A stretch of 64,000 bases of DNA from Capillidium heterosporum (taxonomy: Eukaryota; Entomophthoromycota; Entomophthoromycetes; Entomophthorales; Capillidiaceae), in assembly GCA_016630905.1 (NCBI GenBank), contig WBMQ01000004.1, positions 682,001 to 746,000 on the forward strand, read 5' to 3'. Of the stretch, positions 34,641-46,959 are shown in pieces. Below the pieces are notes generated by a model. That model did not search any database. It saw nothing but the letters and a program-made list of their open reading frames with translations, and was not told the DNA's origin. The position numbers and the translations under genes were made by a program. Position 1 is the first letter of the stretch, and each line of letters starts with the position of its first letter.

Positions 34641-35990
34641 GAAGATGGCCTTAAGCGTACGATTCCAAACTAACTGTACATATGAATATTCACATGTTAA
34701 ACTATATACCGATTACTTACCTTAAACATGCTCTCTACCATAATATTTTATAAAACTACTTCCATCCTACTTTAAAAATACCTTGACTAAGATAAATATA
34801 AGTGATGCCTTTAATTCCAAACTTTTTGGTTTTTGCAACCTACTCTTATATTGGCTAAAACCTATGAGTAGGACAATTGATTCGATTCGGTGTAAGTTTC
34901 AATAGCTAAGCAAGCTATTCTACGATCATTTGTTTTTGCATCATACATATATGGTATACAAAGCTGGTGGAGATATTGATGTTCCTTATTAGGTAGAAGG
35001 GTATAGCCGTTACTATGCGGACGGAACTATTTTTAAAATTTCGCCTACCAATTAATTTGCAAAACTGATTAATTTATAGACAAAATAGTAACTAACAAAT
35101 GATGTGCTACTACTTGATGAATGGTTTGAAATTTTTATAGTTATATTAGTGTTACTATACGAAAATTTCTATATTAATTTTGAAATATTTTTGTCATATA
35201 TAGCTGTTTTATTTCTTTTAGTAGATTTAAATCCAAAAGCTGGATGGGTAGCACAACTCTATTTACGCCATCCATCAGTTACAGTAACTATACAAATATA
35301 GACTATAGTTATAGCTCCATTATAAGCCTATTGTGAAGTTGGGCTGTGGCGTAACCAATTGCAATATATTGAAATTGAAATTATGGCTATACTACAGGAC
35401 AAATGTCGGCTAAGAGATTAGTTCCATAGGAATTGAGTAATACATTAAAATCTTCCCCATCGCAGCTGGTAGGCGAAATAGAATAGATTATTATCATATA
35501 TTGATGTTCTACCTTTAGCTCGGCAATTGTAATAAACATTTAAAAAATCTAGCTAAAGTGTGAAATTGTTTGCTATGCTACTTTATCTTCGTGGTCATAC
35601 AATGAGATCTCGGTAATTTATTTGAGCAGACTTAGGTTCTTTACCGTTTATAGCAGATATATTACTATAACACAAAATTGCAGTTTATGGGTTGAATCCC
35701 ACTATCAAACCTATAATTTCTTATACCTATCTAGACCCATGTACCATTTGCATCACCTATTCGAGAATCAATTTAACACTATCTTTGGACATATATAATT
35801 GGGCTTCGGCTTGGTATAACTTAGTGTATTCCTTGGCTTATCGCCATTCAAAACAACAAACGTCAAATTTACTTGGATCTTTGACTGGTAATATTTTAAG
35901 CTACATATTCTCTCGGAAGTTGGAAACTTTGTTCCATATTGGCTTTAAAAGCTTAAAGAAATATCAAAGGTGCTATGTTAGTAGAGCCAC
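33897..35990 (+). repeat. interspersed repeat family, copy B
   Basis: About 2.1 kb, in direct tandem after copy A and inverted relative to copy C. The first 744 bp are near-identical to copy C while the remainder matches both other copies only loosely. Blocks shared with C beyond the arm include GGCGTAACCAATTGCAAT near 35348 and GTTGAATCCCACTATCAAA near 35688. A 104-codon frame at 35692-36006 overlaps the end but is not conserved in the other copies. The outer end is approximate. Confidence 0.6.
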
Positions 35991-36935
35991 ACTTACCTCG
36001 AGTTGATCTACAAATAGATTTCTAGATCATTTCTTATAAAAGGTTAGGCTCTATAAAGTATATAGCGATCGAACTATCCTGACTAATAAATATATTAAAT
36101 ATATGGGAACACCCTCCCTATATATTGGAGTTGAGCTTGTATCCTTGACACAAAGGTTAGGTTTAGGGATTTTTAAAATCGACTGCTCCATTTAAGATAA
36201 TGAGATGTGGAAATTAGAGGCTTCTAAAGTTATGCAAAAGAGTAGTATGATGGCCTAGAGGTGCTTATAGCTACAACAGTTTGTAGTAGTGTCATGTAGT
36301 TTTTATCAATAGGTTTAAGATGAGCAATAAAGTCTGTTCATTGTATCTAGTGTTTGATTGAATATAGCATCCTCAAAACATTACCAAAGCTTCTTAATAG
36401 CGAAGCATAATATTAGATTGGGTACTTTGCTTTCCACACCTTTTCTAAAAGAACAATTGATATAATATCAACTTTGACAGCATTTCGGGGGATTCGAGTA
36501 GCTATCAGCTACAATGTGGACCATGTAAATGTACTTGAAAGCTTATCTAGAATTTATATGGAGTTTAGGTTTCCTTGCCGAATACTAACGGTTGGGTAAA
36601 TAGGATGAATTTATAAGATAAAACTATTAGATTATCAAGTATATGTTTTAATAGCATGCTTGAATAATACAGTATACATAGAAAATAAAACATCAAAATT
36701 TAATGTCTAATTTTTACATTTATAGAAGTTACGAATATAAATTGTAAAATGCTGTAGCCTATTCAAGTATACTATGTCATCAAAATTTTCAAAAGACATA
36801 CAAAATTCAAAGTAAAAACTTCAATTTGAAACAAATACAACTTTAGTTCAATACAATTCCAAACTTTACTGTTGGCAAAGCTGGAACTTGGTCTATGCTT
36901 AACTTACTTAACCTTCCCATTCGACTATTTACTTC
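35991..36935. other. intergenic region, nothing recognised
   Basis: About 945 bp between repeat copy B and the Utp15 3' end. AT-rich, nothing recognised. Confidence 0.5.
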
Positions 36936-38654
36936 TTACTGGTGCTTGGAGATGAAGGATTCGGCTAGGCCGATGACTCCAACCAACTCTTTGTGGTTGA
37001 CCAACTCCAGCTGCACCCTACTGGTCAAAGAAACTACTGCTTTGCTAAGAATGGGGTTGTTCTGCAGTACTTCGTCGAACATATCTACAAAAATAGTTAA
37101 TAGTGAAAAAACTCAAACTATACCAATCATGAAATCTAGCACTTGAATAGCTAGATCTCGGTAGTGAAGATGGGTGATCTGGGAGCCTAGTAAGTCCAGT
37201 AGCTTTGCCAGCCTTTCAGGACTAACTCCCATTAAGGTAGCTTGTAACCTACCACGACGGATAAGTTCGCGAAGCTGCTCAATGATAAGGTGGCGATGGA
37301 TTTTGGGCTATATCTTTACGTTAGTATCAACTCAGTCTAAATCGTGTAAAATTACCTTGCGCAGAAGAGCTTCAAGTGCTTCGCTATACTTGAATAGCCT
37401 CATATTATCTTTAAACTTCATAATATCACCGGTATTTGGAAGGAAATCACCTTCCTCTACCAGGTACAATGCTTTCTTGGCGATAGGTGGGCGCAAAGCA
37501 TCCTCCTCATCGATTCGCTTGGCTGTCTGCTTTCGGACAGACAAACTTCCGTTGACCATACCAACAGCAATGGCAGAGTTATCAGCGGGGAGTGCCACAC
37601 TAAGCACCGGTGATGGGTACTTGATTGAGTGCTGTAAATGATAGTGATCAAAGTCAAAGATCTTGACGTGGTTATCTAGAGACCCAGCCAGCAAATGTTT
37701 TCGGGAACCATCAAATGCGAGGCAAGTCACATCCTTCTGGAAATTTGCTAGGCAGTGCAGCGCCTTACCAGCGATGGTATCATAGATCTGAACTTGAGGA
37801 CCACCAGCCACAGCTAGTAAACTACCCCCGGGATAAACAACAAGGTCCTGAACTGGGAGGCCATGGTTGAAAGTATGAGTACAGCTATTTTCGGAGTTAT
37901 TGCTGATTCGAGTATCAAAGATTCGAACTGTGCCATCGTACGATCCCGATACAATCAAATTGGGATCGGATGGGTTAAGCGAAAGGCAGCGGACGTAGTC
38001 GGAGTGGCCAGCAAAGGTAGCAATTGAAGTCTGGCTAGGTATATCCCACAGCTTCACCAATTTGTCGTCTGAAGCTGATACAATTTTGGTCATATCGCTG
38101 TGGAATTTGACGCTGTGGACTGGGCTATACAATAAATAGTTTAGTTGAAAGCTATTGATGCTACTTTTACCCTTTATGCTCCTTCAATGACCTCAAAACG
38201 ACTCTGGAATTGACATCAAAGACCTGCACTACATTAATTATGCTAAAAATAAAACAATTTACTTGGATTAGACCGGTATTATCACCAGCTACTATCAGTT
38301 TCCCATCGGCTCGATAACTTGCGTATTGAACGGTATCGGTGAATCTAGCTATGGACTTAACAAGCGTACCGGGAATCCTCGAGGAATAGACTTGAACTCT
38401 TGCTGAAGTGGCAGCAACAAAGTCGTAGGGTGATACGGGAGAGAAATTTAATGATGTGACGGAGTTGTGTTCTTTAATAAGGACTGGGGACTAGATAGTC
38501 AATAAAACTTTTGAGCAAAAAATAAAAGGGTAATAGTACTTACGGCAAAGTTGTTCCAGAACTGATTCTCTTGCTCAACACCTACGATCTGGAACTGGCG
38601 TCGAGGTAGAATTGGCTTGAAATGAGTCGACTTGTGGGTATCTTTGTGGTGCAT
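36936..38654 (-). CDS. UTP15: U3 snoRNA-associated protein Utp15 (WD40)
   Basis: Six exons (complement of 38544-38654, 38263-38490, 38171-38223, 37356-38124, 37124-37307, 36936-37084) give 497 aa, near yeast Utp15 (513). WD40 repeats span about residues 45-330, for example SVTSLNFSPVSPYDFVAA, SVKFHSDMTKIVSASDDKLVKLWD, SDYVRCLSLNPSDPNLIVSGSYDGTVRIFD and DVTCLAFDGSRKHLLAGSLD. A helical Utp15 C-terminal domain follows (FKYSEALEALLRK, then IEQLRELIRRGRLQATLMG, and HYRDLAIQVLDFM). Utp15 belongs to the t-UTP/UtpA complex of the small-subunit processome, needed for rDNA transcription and 18S pre-rRNA processing in the nucleolus. It shares a 209-bp divergent promoter with the F-box gene. Confidence 0.93.
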
Positions 38655-38863
38655 GGTCGCTGGCTCAAGAATAGATAAAAGTTTTCATATTGATTTGGAT
38701 GGTTTTTGATTCAGCTGCAGCCAATAGCTGTCGACTATTTAGTGATCAATTACCAAAAGTGTCGACTTCAAAATCATCCAAAGCTAGTGCAAGTAGGTTT
38801 CTAGCCAACAAGAAGTAGCAAGAGTAGCAAGAGTAGCAAACCAACATAAACGAAAGAGAGCCA

Positions 38864-41508
38864 ATGGTACGGACAACGAATAAGGGAGGAAATAAGTTCT
38901 CTAAAGGATGGGTAAACTCTCCAGTTGAAGTCGTGAAGACGGAGCTTACTATGAGCATTGAAGACACCTCAATTAACCCAGTTTTAGAGACATTCAAGGA
39001 AACTTTTGATTTCAACATCGACGAAAGCTTTTATACGCAGAGTAGCTGGGGTATAAATAATCAACAATTTAATGCTACCGATAGCACTCCTGGACCAGCC
39101 CCAGCTAAGAAAGGATTAACAACACCTCGACTACTAAATGGCCTGGATGATAAACTTTATGATACATTCAAGAAGGAGCTCAACAAAAAGCCGCTACACA
39201 TGTTTAAAGAAGAGCCATTACTACCAGGGTTTTTAGAGAGGTCAATAACAGGTCTACAGGTATTCCCTCTTGTGGTGAATAGATCAAAGTCAAAGTTAGT
39301 TGATGAACTAAATTTGGACCAGAACAATTTATTGCGACGATACCACTCAGCATTTGTAACTCAGCTGTTCCACAGGTTAATCGAAAACAAAGATCTTACC
39401 AAGGTAGGCAGACTACAGATTGAATCGTATGTAAGATTGGATACTGACTCCAAAAGGAATTCGAGTGGAATATTGCTGCAATTCCCGCATCGACATCGCA
39501 ATGACTTCTACCACATGTACGAAGATGAATACGAAAATATGTTCAGGTACATAACTAGTGAGCAATTCAACCTACCTGGATTAAAATTTGACGATAAGAC
39601 GAGTGAAACGTTCGAGAAGCTTTATAAGAAGGGCCTGTTGCTACCGGATCGGGCCAACACCAAGCAAATAATCCGTAGGATGATCATGAGGCCTTTCCAG
39701 TTCAGCCTTAAAGAGTTCCCCCAGCCAGTCCTGAACTGTCTGAAAAAATACTTGGACCAGTACGACCTGAAAGCGCTGAGCCACGTAAATTCAGATTGGC
39801 GACACGCCATCTACCCCATGCTAACCGAGGTAACTCAAGCATTAATTTATATGTTAATCTGTGTAGGAGCTCCACTTACCCCCGATGGTTTTGAATTCGG
39901 AGAAGGATTACAACACCTTAATTGGCATTCTAACAAAGTACCAGTCTAAAGTTGTGGCAGTGGTTTTACCGGAGGTACAGCACGACTACGAACGGTTAAG
40001 GCGGGTAATGGACACGCTATTCTCCATCAACAGGCTCTGTGGTCCAATTGAGAAGCTGACGTTCTACGGCAGCTGTTGGTTCTTTGACGTCCCGCTGGAT
40101 GGTTACGCGGTCAACATGTTCCCCTATATAATCAACTTGGTATCCCTATCTTTGAACTGCCTCGACATCACCAAATGTACCTTTTCTGAAGATGTCGACC
40201 TCACCCAGTTTGTAGAAAACTTCAAAAACTTGAATCAGCTAAAAGAGGTGCACTTCCCGCCCACCATGGTGCGAACTGGCGAAGCACTAGCATTGCTTCC
40301 ACTGGTGACAGAGTTGACTACCGAGCTGGACGATGATGTGCTAAGCTTTCTTGATGATCTCTGTTTATCTGACAATCGCCACAAGCTTAGATCCCTGAAC
40401 CTAACCCTCAGCCCCTATTATTTCCCCGATGGTTGGGAGATACGAATGCCACAGATCTTTGGCTACTTTCCAAACCTTGAGTCGTTGTCCATCAGCGGTA
40501 TAGATACGTCCATTGTAAAATGGCTAGTCGAAACCTATGAACCGTACGCAAGTTACACCAACTTACGACTAGAATTCGAAGCCATATCTTTCAGTAGTGA
40601 TGACCTTACTCCCATAGAGAGGCGTAAGCGAATGGAAAACCTCAGCCGCTATCTAATTAATGCTTTGGGAGAGTCAGTGGGCCACCTCTACCTGGCTTTG
40701 CTTGGCGGTGAGCAACTGGAGCTGGACCTGGATTTCTTTTCCGACTTTCCCATAATAGATAAGTTGACGCTGGCCATCGGGCATCAGCCTTTAGAGCTAT
40801 TACTCAACCTGTGCACACGAGATGGACTCGATGCGTTGGAATTCTGGTCGAACGACGACACCGACTTTCCGGTACCCCCCAAAGGCCAACCCATATCCTT
40901 TGCCATCGAGCTCAACGTTCCTGAGCCCGCCTGTAACTACACTAACCTGGCTGGCACTACGGGTTGATTTCCTGAATCATGAGGCTGGATTTGAGATGCT
41001 GAGCAAGCTGGAGAATTTGAAGACGTTCCGGTTGCATCTCATCAATACGTCAGCCTTGATCGAAGGCAAAGACCACGCTCCGTTCAACTGCCTCCTCCAC
41101 CTTAACGTGCCAGAACGAATCGTCAAAGTGGCTGAGATCCTGCTCAAGTATTTGGAGAGCTTCATCGAAGAGCCCTGTTCTGCTATGACTTCGTTGCGAC
41201 ACCTGCAAATCCTAGTCTCTTCGACCAAGCGCACGCGCATACGGTGGACCCACCCCACCCCCTACATCTCTCTCCCCAACCCCATTGAGGTAGCTTTGGA
41301 GATCTGGGGGCTTAAGCTGCTGGGTGCCTTCTCTAACTTGCAACGAGGTGGTGTTGAGCTCAATGGTTTGCAGTACGGTCCCTTCACCCATCGTATATTC
41401 AAGCAACGGAGCTGGTTCCAAAAAAACCACAAGGATTTGCGGTTGGTGGAAGCTAATGATTTTTTGGAAGATTCGGACGTATCGACCGATTTTTGGAGAG
41501 TTTACTGA
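38864..41508 (+). CDS. long F-box/LRR-like protein, one frame break
   Basis: Exons 38864-39829 and 39867 onward, joined across a 37-nt intron; the intron falls inside the F-box (LKEFPQPVLNCLKKYL, SHVNSDWRHAIYPMLTEE, about residues 288-325). The ~285 residues before it are charged and unrecognised, apart from a short NLLRRYHSAFVTQLFHRL helix. After it comes a long irregular leucine-rich region (LSLNCLDI, LKEVHFP, LRSLNLTLSP, LESLSISG, LKTFRLHL). The frame breaks near 40949-40955: removing one base joins CNYTNLA to LRVDFLNHEAGFEML. The total would be about 868 aa. It probably acts as an SCF substrate receptor; substrate unknown. Met38864 is the first ATG of the frame; MSIEDTS at residue 30 is an alternative. 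Confidence 0.65.
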
Positions 41509-44500
41509 CAATATATGTTTGCGATGATCAATTACTGACTCTGCGGTAATAAGTAAAAAGTTGGGAGACCTTATCCCCTAATAAAGAACTTGGTTTCAAT
41601 TGTAATGAAGCTCAGCTTCTAGGTACTTTTGGATTGACAAACTTTAGCTTTTGACTTTTGTTTTAAGGTTTAAAGATAAAGTTGGCTTGGGATAGAATAG
41701 CACTATTTTAATATCGAGTATCTAAACGAATCATTAGTGCTCTTTTAATAACGTTTGATAGCATGTTGATATACCAATAGAATACTTGGATCTATCAATA
41801 GTTTATAATTTTGGATACATTTTACATTTTCATTTTAGAGCTTCATTGAATTTGTATTATTGTGAAAGTTTTGGCATGTTTTTCATTCATCCTTCAAAAA
41901 TGGAACTACGAATATCTCTGCAAAGCTGTCAAAGCCTTACAGCAAGATGGATCGATGTTGGTTTGTTGATTACCACCTCATTCAACTTCATTCCAGCCGA
42001 AAATTCAGCATCAGGGTATGAAAGATTTCAAGATACTTTGAATAAACCTGGCAAATTTTATCTGATACTGCTCTAAATTGCACTTTCAACTAAATTTATG
42101 GCCAGTCAGACAAGTAATATAAAGGTCGTGGATTTATAATAATCATCCTTGAGATGAGACCTTTGGTTGTCAGCGAGAATTCCTACTTAGTATACATTCC
42201 TTTAATTTAGGATAAATTTCAAAGAACTGACAACTCATGAAGATTTAATTGCTATATTTGGCATTAGACCGAACATGGTTATCGGACTACCTTCTATTTT
42301 ACTTTCATCTAGGTTAATGACTCTTATAACCCAGAATATCATAAACGAGTATGCTTGCAGTGGAACTAATTGGCCAAAGTTAGATTGATAAATTGGACTT
42401 TTAAATAGACTAATTAATGGACTTTTATTGGATAGATAAACAGTAATAATTTTTTCAATTATCTTTCTAGTACCTTAAGGGATAAAATACTACCTATCTA
42501 CGATAGATGGAAAGGGTTAACCCAATGTTTCAAGAGTAACTACATAAAGCCCTCTGTTAGTATATAAAATGTACTTCGAATTTCATATAAACTTTAAAAT
42601 GAAATTAACAACTCTCTATTTCTAATAAATGTCAGTCTACAACTCTTCTGCTCTGATCAAGTCAAGGCTTCGGTTTGAGATTCCCCAACACCATTGTTAA
42701 ACACAATACTTTTGATTGTAAGCTTTGGAATCTCAACAAGCGGGAGTTGGTTTATAGCTCGATGCAATCCTTGCTAACCAGAAGGAATTGTAGAAACAGC
42801 AATAGTAGCCTTCACTGGTTCGTTTATCCTGGAACTGGTAGTTATGTGCACACTATGCCCTAATACGGGTGATGGTAAACCCACATATAATAACTGTAAT
42901 CAGTTCTACCTAATTTAAGTTCCTGAAGCTCCAGCTTGTTTTGCTTAAGCTAACTCACTCAATCAGCTTTATATCGATATTAAATTCAAAAAATCTGAAT
43001 GATATAAATTAATAAATTCCTGAAAATCAAATTCTATACATATGTATTATATATTTTCTGTTTTCAAAATACACTTTAATGATAATATTGCTGTCAATGC
43101 TTTTCCTTTGAAGCATGTATGTATAGTATACAGTTCCTTACCAAAGGCCTGAGCAATTGGAATCCTTTCAGTTGAAGCTGCAGCCTCCATCCACCTGCAA
43201 ATTTAAGCATCTACATTCCAATTTACTAGTAATATTCTCCTATAGATTTCTCAGCTAAATATCCTCAGTAAATCGGAATGTGGATGATATGGAATCTGAA
43301 AACATTACAAAGTTTACAAATTGTATTTGGTGTATTTTAAGACGGCTTACAATCAAAATGTAGAGTAGAATAGAAATATAAAGCAGAGCTTCTCACAACT
43401 TCATTTTTTCTCCGCTGGTAAGAGATATTAAAAATATTAATAGATATATTCCCACTTAATTGTATTAAATTCAACTTTGTGGTGTGTTTTACTAGGCTAT
43501 GGGGAACTCTAGTATAAAGATATAGCTAGATATGGCTTTTTCTTTATCTAACTATATTTTTAGAGTTTAACTGTTTCTGTACTTTAGATAATGTGTTTGA
43601 CTCAAAGTTATTTCAACTCGCTCAAGCTACTATATAGTGTCTTATAATCAGATCAAAATTGAAAGGGATTTGACCTAAAAAACAAAAATTGTTGTTCCAT
43701 GTTGGTTAATAATGTTAAAATATTCTCTTATATTACATCTGATCTGATATAAGCTCTAGATCAACGTTCCTTATATATCTATCTTTATTAAACTATGTAC
43801 CACCCATCAACTTTTATAAACTAGTAAAGAGGTATATTTCGAATCAATAGCATTCAGCAAGAACTCAAATGAAACGTAGCCAAACTTTTAAAAATATGCT
43901 ATAATCAAGTCTTTAATAGAGGCCTTTTAGCAGATTTTAAAAGGCTGTACGTGCATTGAATCAGTTTGGTGTGTGGTTACTCTATATCAATCTTTCAGGA
44001 TGACTGAAAGTACATGCTTTTTGGTGAGACATAGGTTTAAGTCTACCACTGGAGTTAAAATTCTGAGCAGGCTAAATAGAGGCGACACTCATTTTATGTT
44101 GTAGTAGCTCTGCAGCATCAACTGTTACAAACCTTTTACCTTTATTTTAGACTTAATCAACAGAATAGTTGTCAGACTTTGGTACAGCAAAAAACTTCAT
44201 CTTTTATAACAAAGTCGGCTTCTATATAAATCTAGTTCAGAAGTGTTACTTTGCAGTATTGACTCCATCTATTTTTCCAATATTTGAATGTAAATTCTTT
44301 GTAAATTAAAAGCTTTTTGCTTCAATTGAAATTGGGAAAATTTGCCAGAGTCTAGAACCATCTTCCATTTTTGTCTTTGACGGATAAATCCAAGTTGAGC
44401 TAGAAAAGGCTTCCGAAAATAAACTAGGTGCTGAAATTTCGATTGAGATAAGACTAAATTGTATAATTAATTTCATATTTAGAGTTTAAAAAAGGCCATT

Positions 44501-44828
44501 GGAATTATAGCATATAACGACAGTCAAGTAAAGATACACGGGTATATAGTATATAGCACCTATCTAGGCTAAACGGCTGATGAAATGGCGTAAGCAGTAA
44601 TAAAAGTATCACTATAAACTAACCTATACAAAATAAAAGCAGCTCATAGTTGTCGTTTATTAGTCTATATTGAAGAACTTAAATCAACCATCGCTATACG
44701 CCAGCCAACCTTGATCAACCGACCACTATAATAAGTAACGGAAGTCAAGTTGAATCATTAAGGGTGAAAGTAATATATATTTATTTAAACAAAAAAGTAA
44801 AAATAATCAACTCAAAAGAATTATGTAC
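41509..44828. other. long intergenic region, nothing recognised
   Basis: About 3.3 kb of AT-rich DNA. A 96-codon frame at 41786-42076 and a 62-codon frame at 42675-42863 lack motifs, splice support or composition unlike the background. No repeat copy recognised. Confidence 0.5.
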
Positions 44829-45725
44829 CTATTTGCCTCTCCAAGAACCGAGGAAGTAGTGAACAACAAAGGAGAGGGGGTGATCCCTACCCTTACCTCT
44901 AAACATAGTGAAGGGTTGGAACGAAGTAGGGGGTAAAATTAAGATGTCGTTGATCAAAACAGGTTCCTCCAAGCGCTGGAAGCGCATCCAGTTGCAGAAG
45001 TTGAGCTGGCAGAAGTAGTCTTTGACAGCATCACTCCAAACGGTAGGGCCACACATGTCATGAACAGAGACTTTGGCCAACTCTTCGTCAGGCATGTCCT
45101 TGTACCGGTTAACAATGGTGGAGATGACATGCCAAAGTAGGGGATGACGGGGGCTAGCGGCAAAGGTCCACTGCACAAACTGCATTTGGACTTCCTCCCA
45201 GTAGGGCAGGAGCTTGTGCGAGGTATCGAACTCAACGTCGATAACGAAATTGATGGGTTCCTTGATGCCGTAGTTCCATTTGTTGATGGGCTTGATGCAC
45301 TCGGTATCGATATCAGAGTAGACACCACCTTGGTCGTACATCAGTAGATAACGGAACAGATCAACTCGCATGATTTCTTTGGGCAGACGCTTGAACAAGG
45401 GATAGATGTCGGGGAACCGGTTCTTGACGTAGTCACTGAACTCGGAGTTGACCATGAAATGATAGGTGTAATCGGGGTTCATCTTCTTCCAGCTTTCCTG
45501 CAGCTCGGGCTTGGGAACCTTATGCTCGTGCCATGATTGATGGATGATCTTCGTATCTAAAAAGCTACCTTTCTCCTTGACGTACCCCGAGGATCGGTAG
45601 TGCCCTACAAAGGGTCGGTTGATGAAACGCTCGGTCAGGAATATGGCCAACACTATGAAGACTAGGATCGCTAGTCGCTTCAACGCTATCACCAGTAATC
45701 GCATTCTGTTCTTGTCTGAAAACAA
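44829..45725 (-). CDS. OCH1-like glycosyltransferase, GT32 family
   Basis: 298-aa type II membrane protein: short cytosolic tail, one membrane anchor at about 11-31, then a Golgi-lumenal domain. GT32 landmarks are IPKIIHQSW-like TKIIHQSW at 58-65, MRVDLFRYLLMYDQGGVYSDIDTE at about 119-142 with the metal-binding DxD (Asp138-Asp140), GPTVWSDAV, and the C-terminal HYFLGSW. It resembles the alpha-1,6-mannosyltransferase Och1/Hoc1 that starts outer-chain N-glycan elongation, though shorter than the yeast enzymes (about 400-480 aa). A TATA element ends only 24 bp upstream of Met1. If transcription starts 25-30 bp downstream of it, translation would begin at Met8 (45704), which leaves the anchor intact. 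No introns required. Confidence 0.85.
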   Translation of the reverse strand: MFSDKNRMRLLVIALKRLAILVFIVLAIFLTERFINRPFVGHYRSSGYVKEKGSFLDTKIIHQSWHEHKVPKPELQESWKKMNPDYTYHFMVNSEFSDYVKNRFPDIYPLFKRLPKEIMRVDLFRYLLMYDQGGVYSDIDTECIKPINKWNYGIKEPINFVIDVEFDTSHKLLPYWEEVQMQFVQWTFAASPRHPLLWHVISTIVNRYKDMPDEELAKVSVHDMCGPTVWSDAVKDYFCQLNFCNWMRFQRLEEPVLINDILILPPTSFQPFTMFRGKGRDHPLSFVVHYFLGSWRGK

Positions 45726-45748
45726 AATTTAAAAAATGGGCGACCTGC

Positions 45749-45756
45749 TATTTATA
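45749..45756 (-). promoter_or_regulatory. TATA box of the OCH1-like gene
   Basis: TATAAATA on the minus strand, 24-31 bp before Met1 and 45-52 bp before Met8. Other TATA boxes in this window lie 63-65 bp before their start codons, which favours Met8 as the real start. Confidence 0.45.
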
Positions 45757-46753
45757 AGGAGCTAATAATAAGTTTGGAATTGGATATCAGCAAACAGCTA
45801 CAAGGTCGCTTAAGCTCCCGATTTAGAAGTTACACCTATAGCTTTATCCATTTAAGGGCTTATCATTGGCCAAGCAAATATATTACAGTACTCTATCTTC
45901 CCAAAGTTCTAAATTATTCTTCAAACAGAACCTTTTAACTTATAAAAACCTCCAAATTGGTATTTTCAATTGCAATGCTTGCCTAGTCCTCCGTTTTATT
46001 ATGCTAATTTATTCTTCTGTTTTAACTTTGTCAGGATCCGTCGAAATCATTGGTTGCTTAGGAGCGGATGTGAAGTAAGAACATAAAAATAGGGTTCTAT
46101 TAATAAGTCTTATTGAATATAAATAGATAAGTAGCTTGATTAGGTTTGCCAAGGAAAGGGAAAACTTCGTATCTGGTGGATGCGTTACTCCGATATAAAA
46201 TCTATACACCATGCTTGTGCTTTTCAACTTTGGGACTTGTTTAGAACCAATTCAGCTATACCTACATCCTAACATAAACCAGTTTAGCTGACATCAAGAC
46301 AGCACATTGTAAAACTAGGCTTGATGAAACCTATACCCAGGCACGTATAAAGCCCATATTTAGTTGCCGGAGTTGCTAGTTTTAAAACCATTTTATAGAT
46401 AAGCTGTATTAAGGTAGTTCAAGGCATAGGCTGAACAGCATTAAGTGAAATATACTAAAAAGCTTATCTACATGTACATAAGTATTTATGTACTCTTCTA
46501 TATAAAACAATACAATAAACCGAGACCGTCATAAGAACGGCTTTCTTCAAAGGTATTACGATCACTTATATCTGTAAGTTAAATCCTTGGATTCCAATAT
46601 TCTAATAAGTAAACACTGTCGATAAAACATGTAACTATCAGTCACAACTAAGTATATGGTAAATAATATGCTAAATTTTACCTGAACATGGCTCTTTAGC
46701 GTTTATAATTACTGTACATTTATAAAATGATGGTGTCTGATCTATTATATATA
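45757..46753. other. intergenic region, nothing recognised
   Basis: About 1 kb between the OCH1-like gene and the left arm of the 1.8-kb inverted duplication. AT-rich, nothing recognised. Confidence 0.5.
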
Positions 46754-46959
46754 TACCATAATTATTACAGCTATATGTTATACATGTCTATATATTTGGT
46801 AAAGAATAGGGTTCATTAGAGACCTTGCCGTATACCGCTTAAAAAATGAAGCCACATATTAAAGGTGGAGGGATATAATAAACTATAGCTATGATGTCCA
46901 TCAATACCATAAAATAAAAATGTTTAATATGCATAAAATAATTGCCAAGTAGCATAGGC

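Noticed and set aside
38864-39949. A 361-aa F-box protein ending at 39949
   Set aside because: The last 40 codons are intron and out-of-frame sequence; splicing 39830-39866 restores the F-box and joins a further 547 codons.
41786-42076. 96-codon open frame in the long intergenic region
   Set aside because: No motif or codon bias; composition as in surrounding non-coding DNA.
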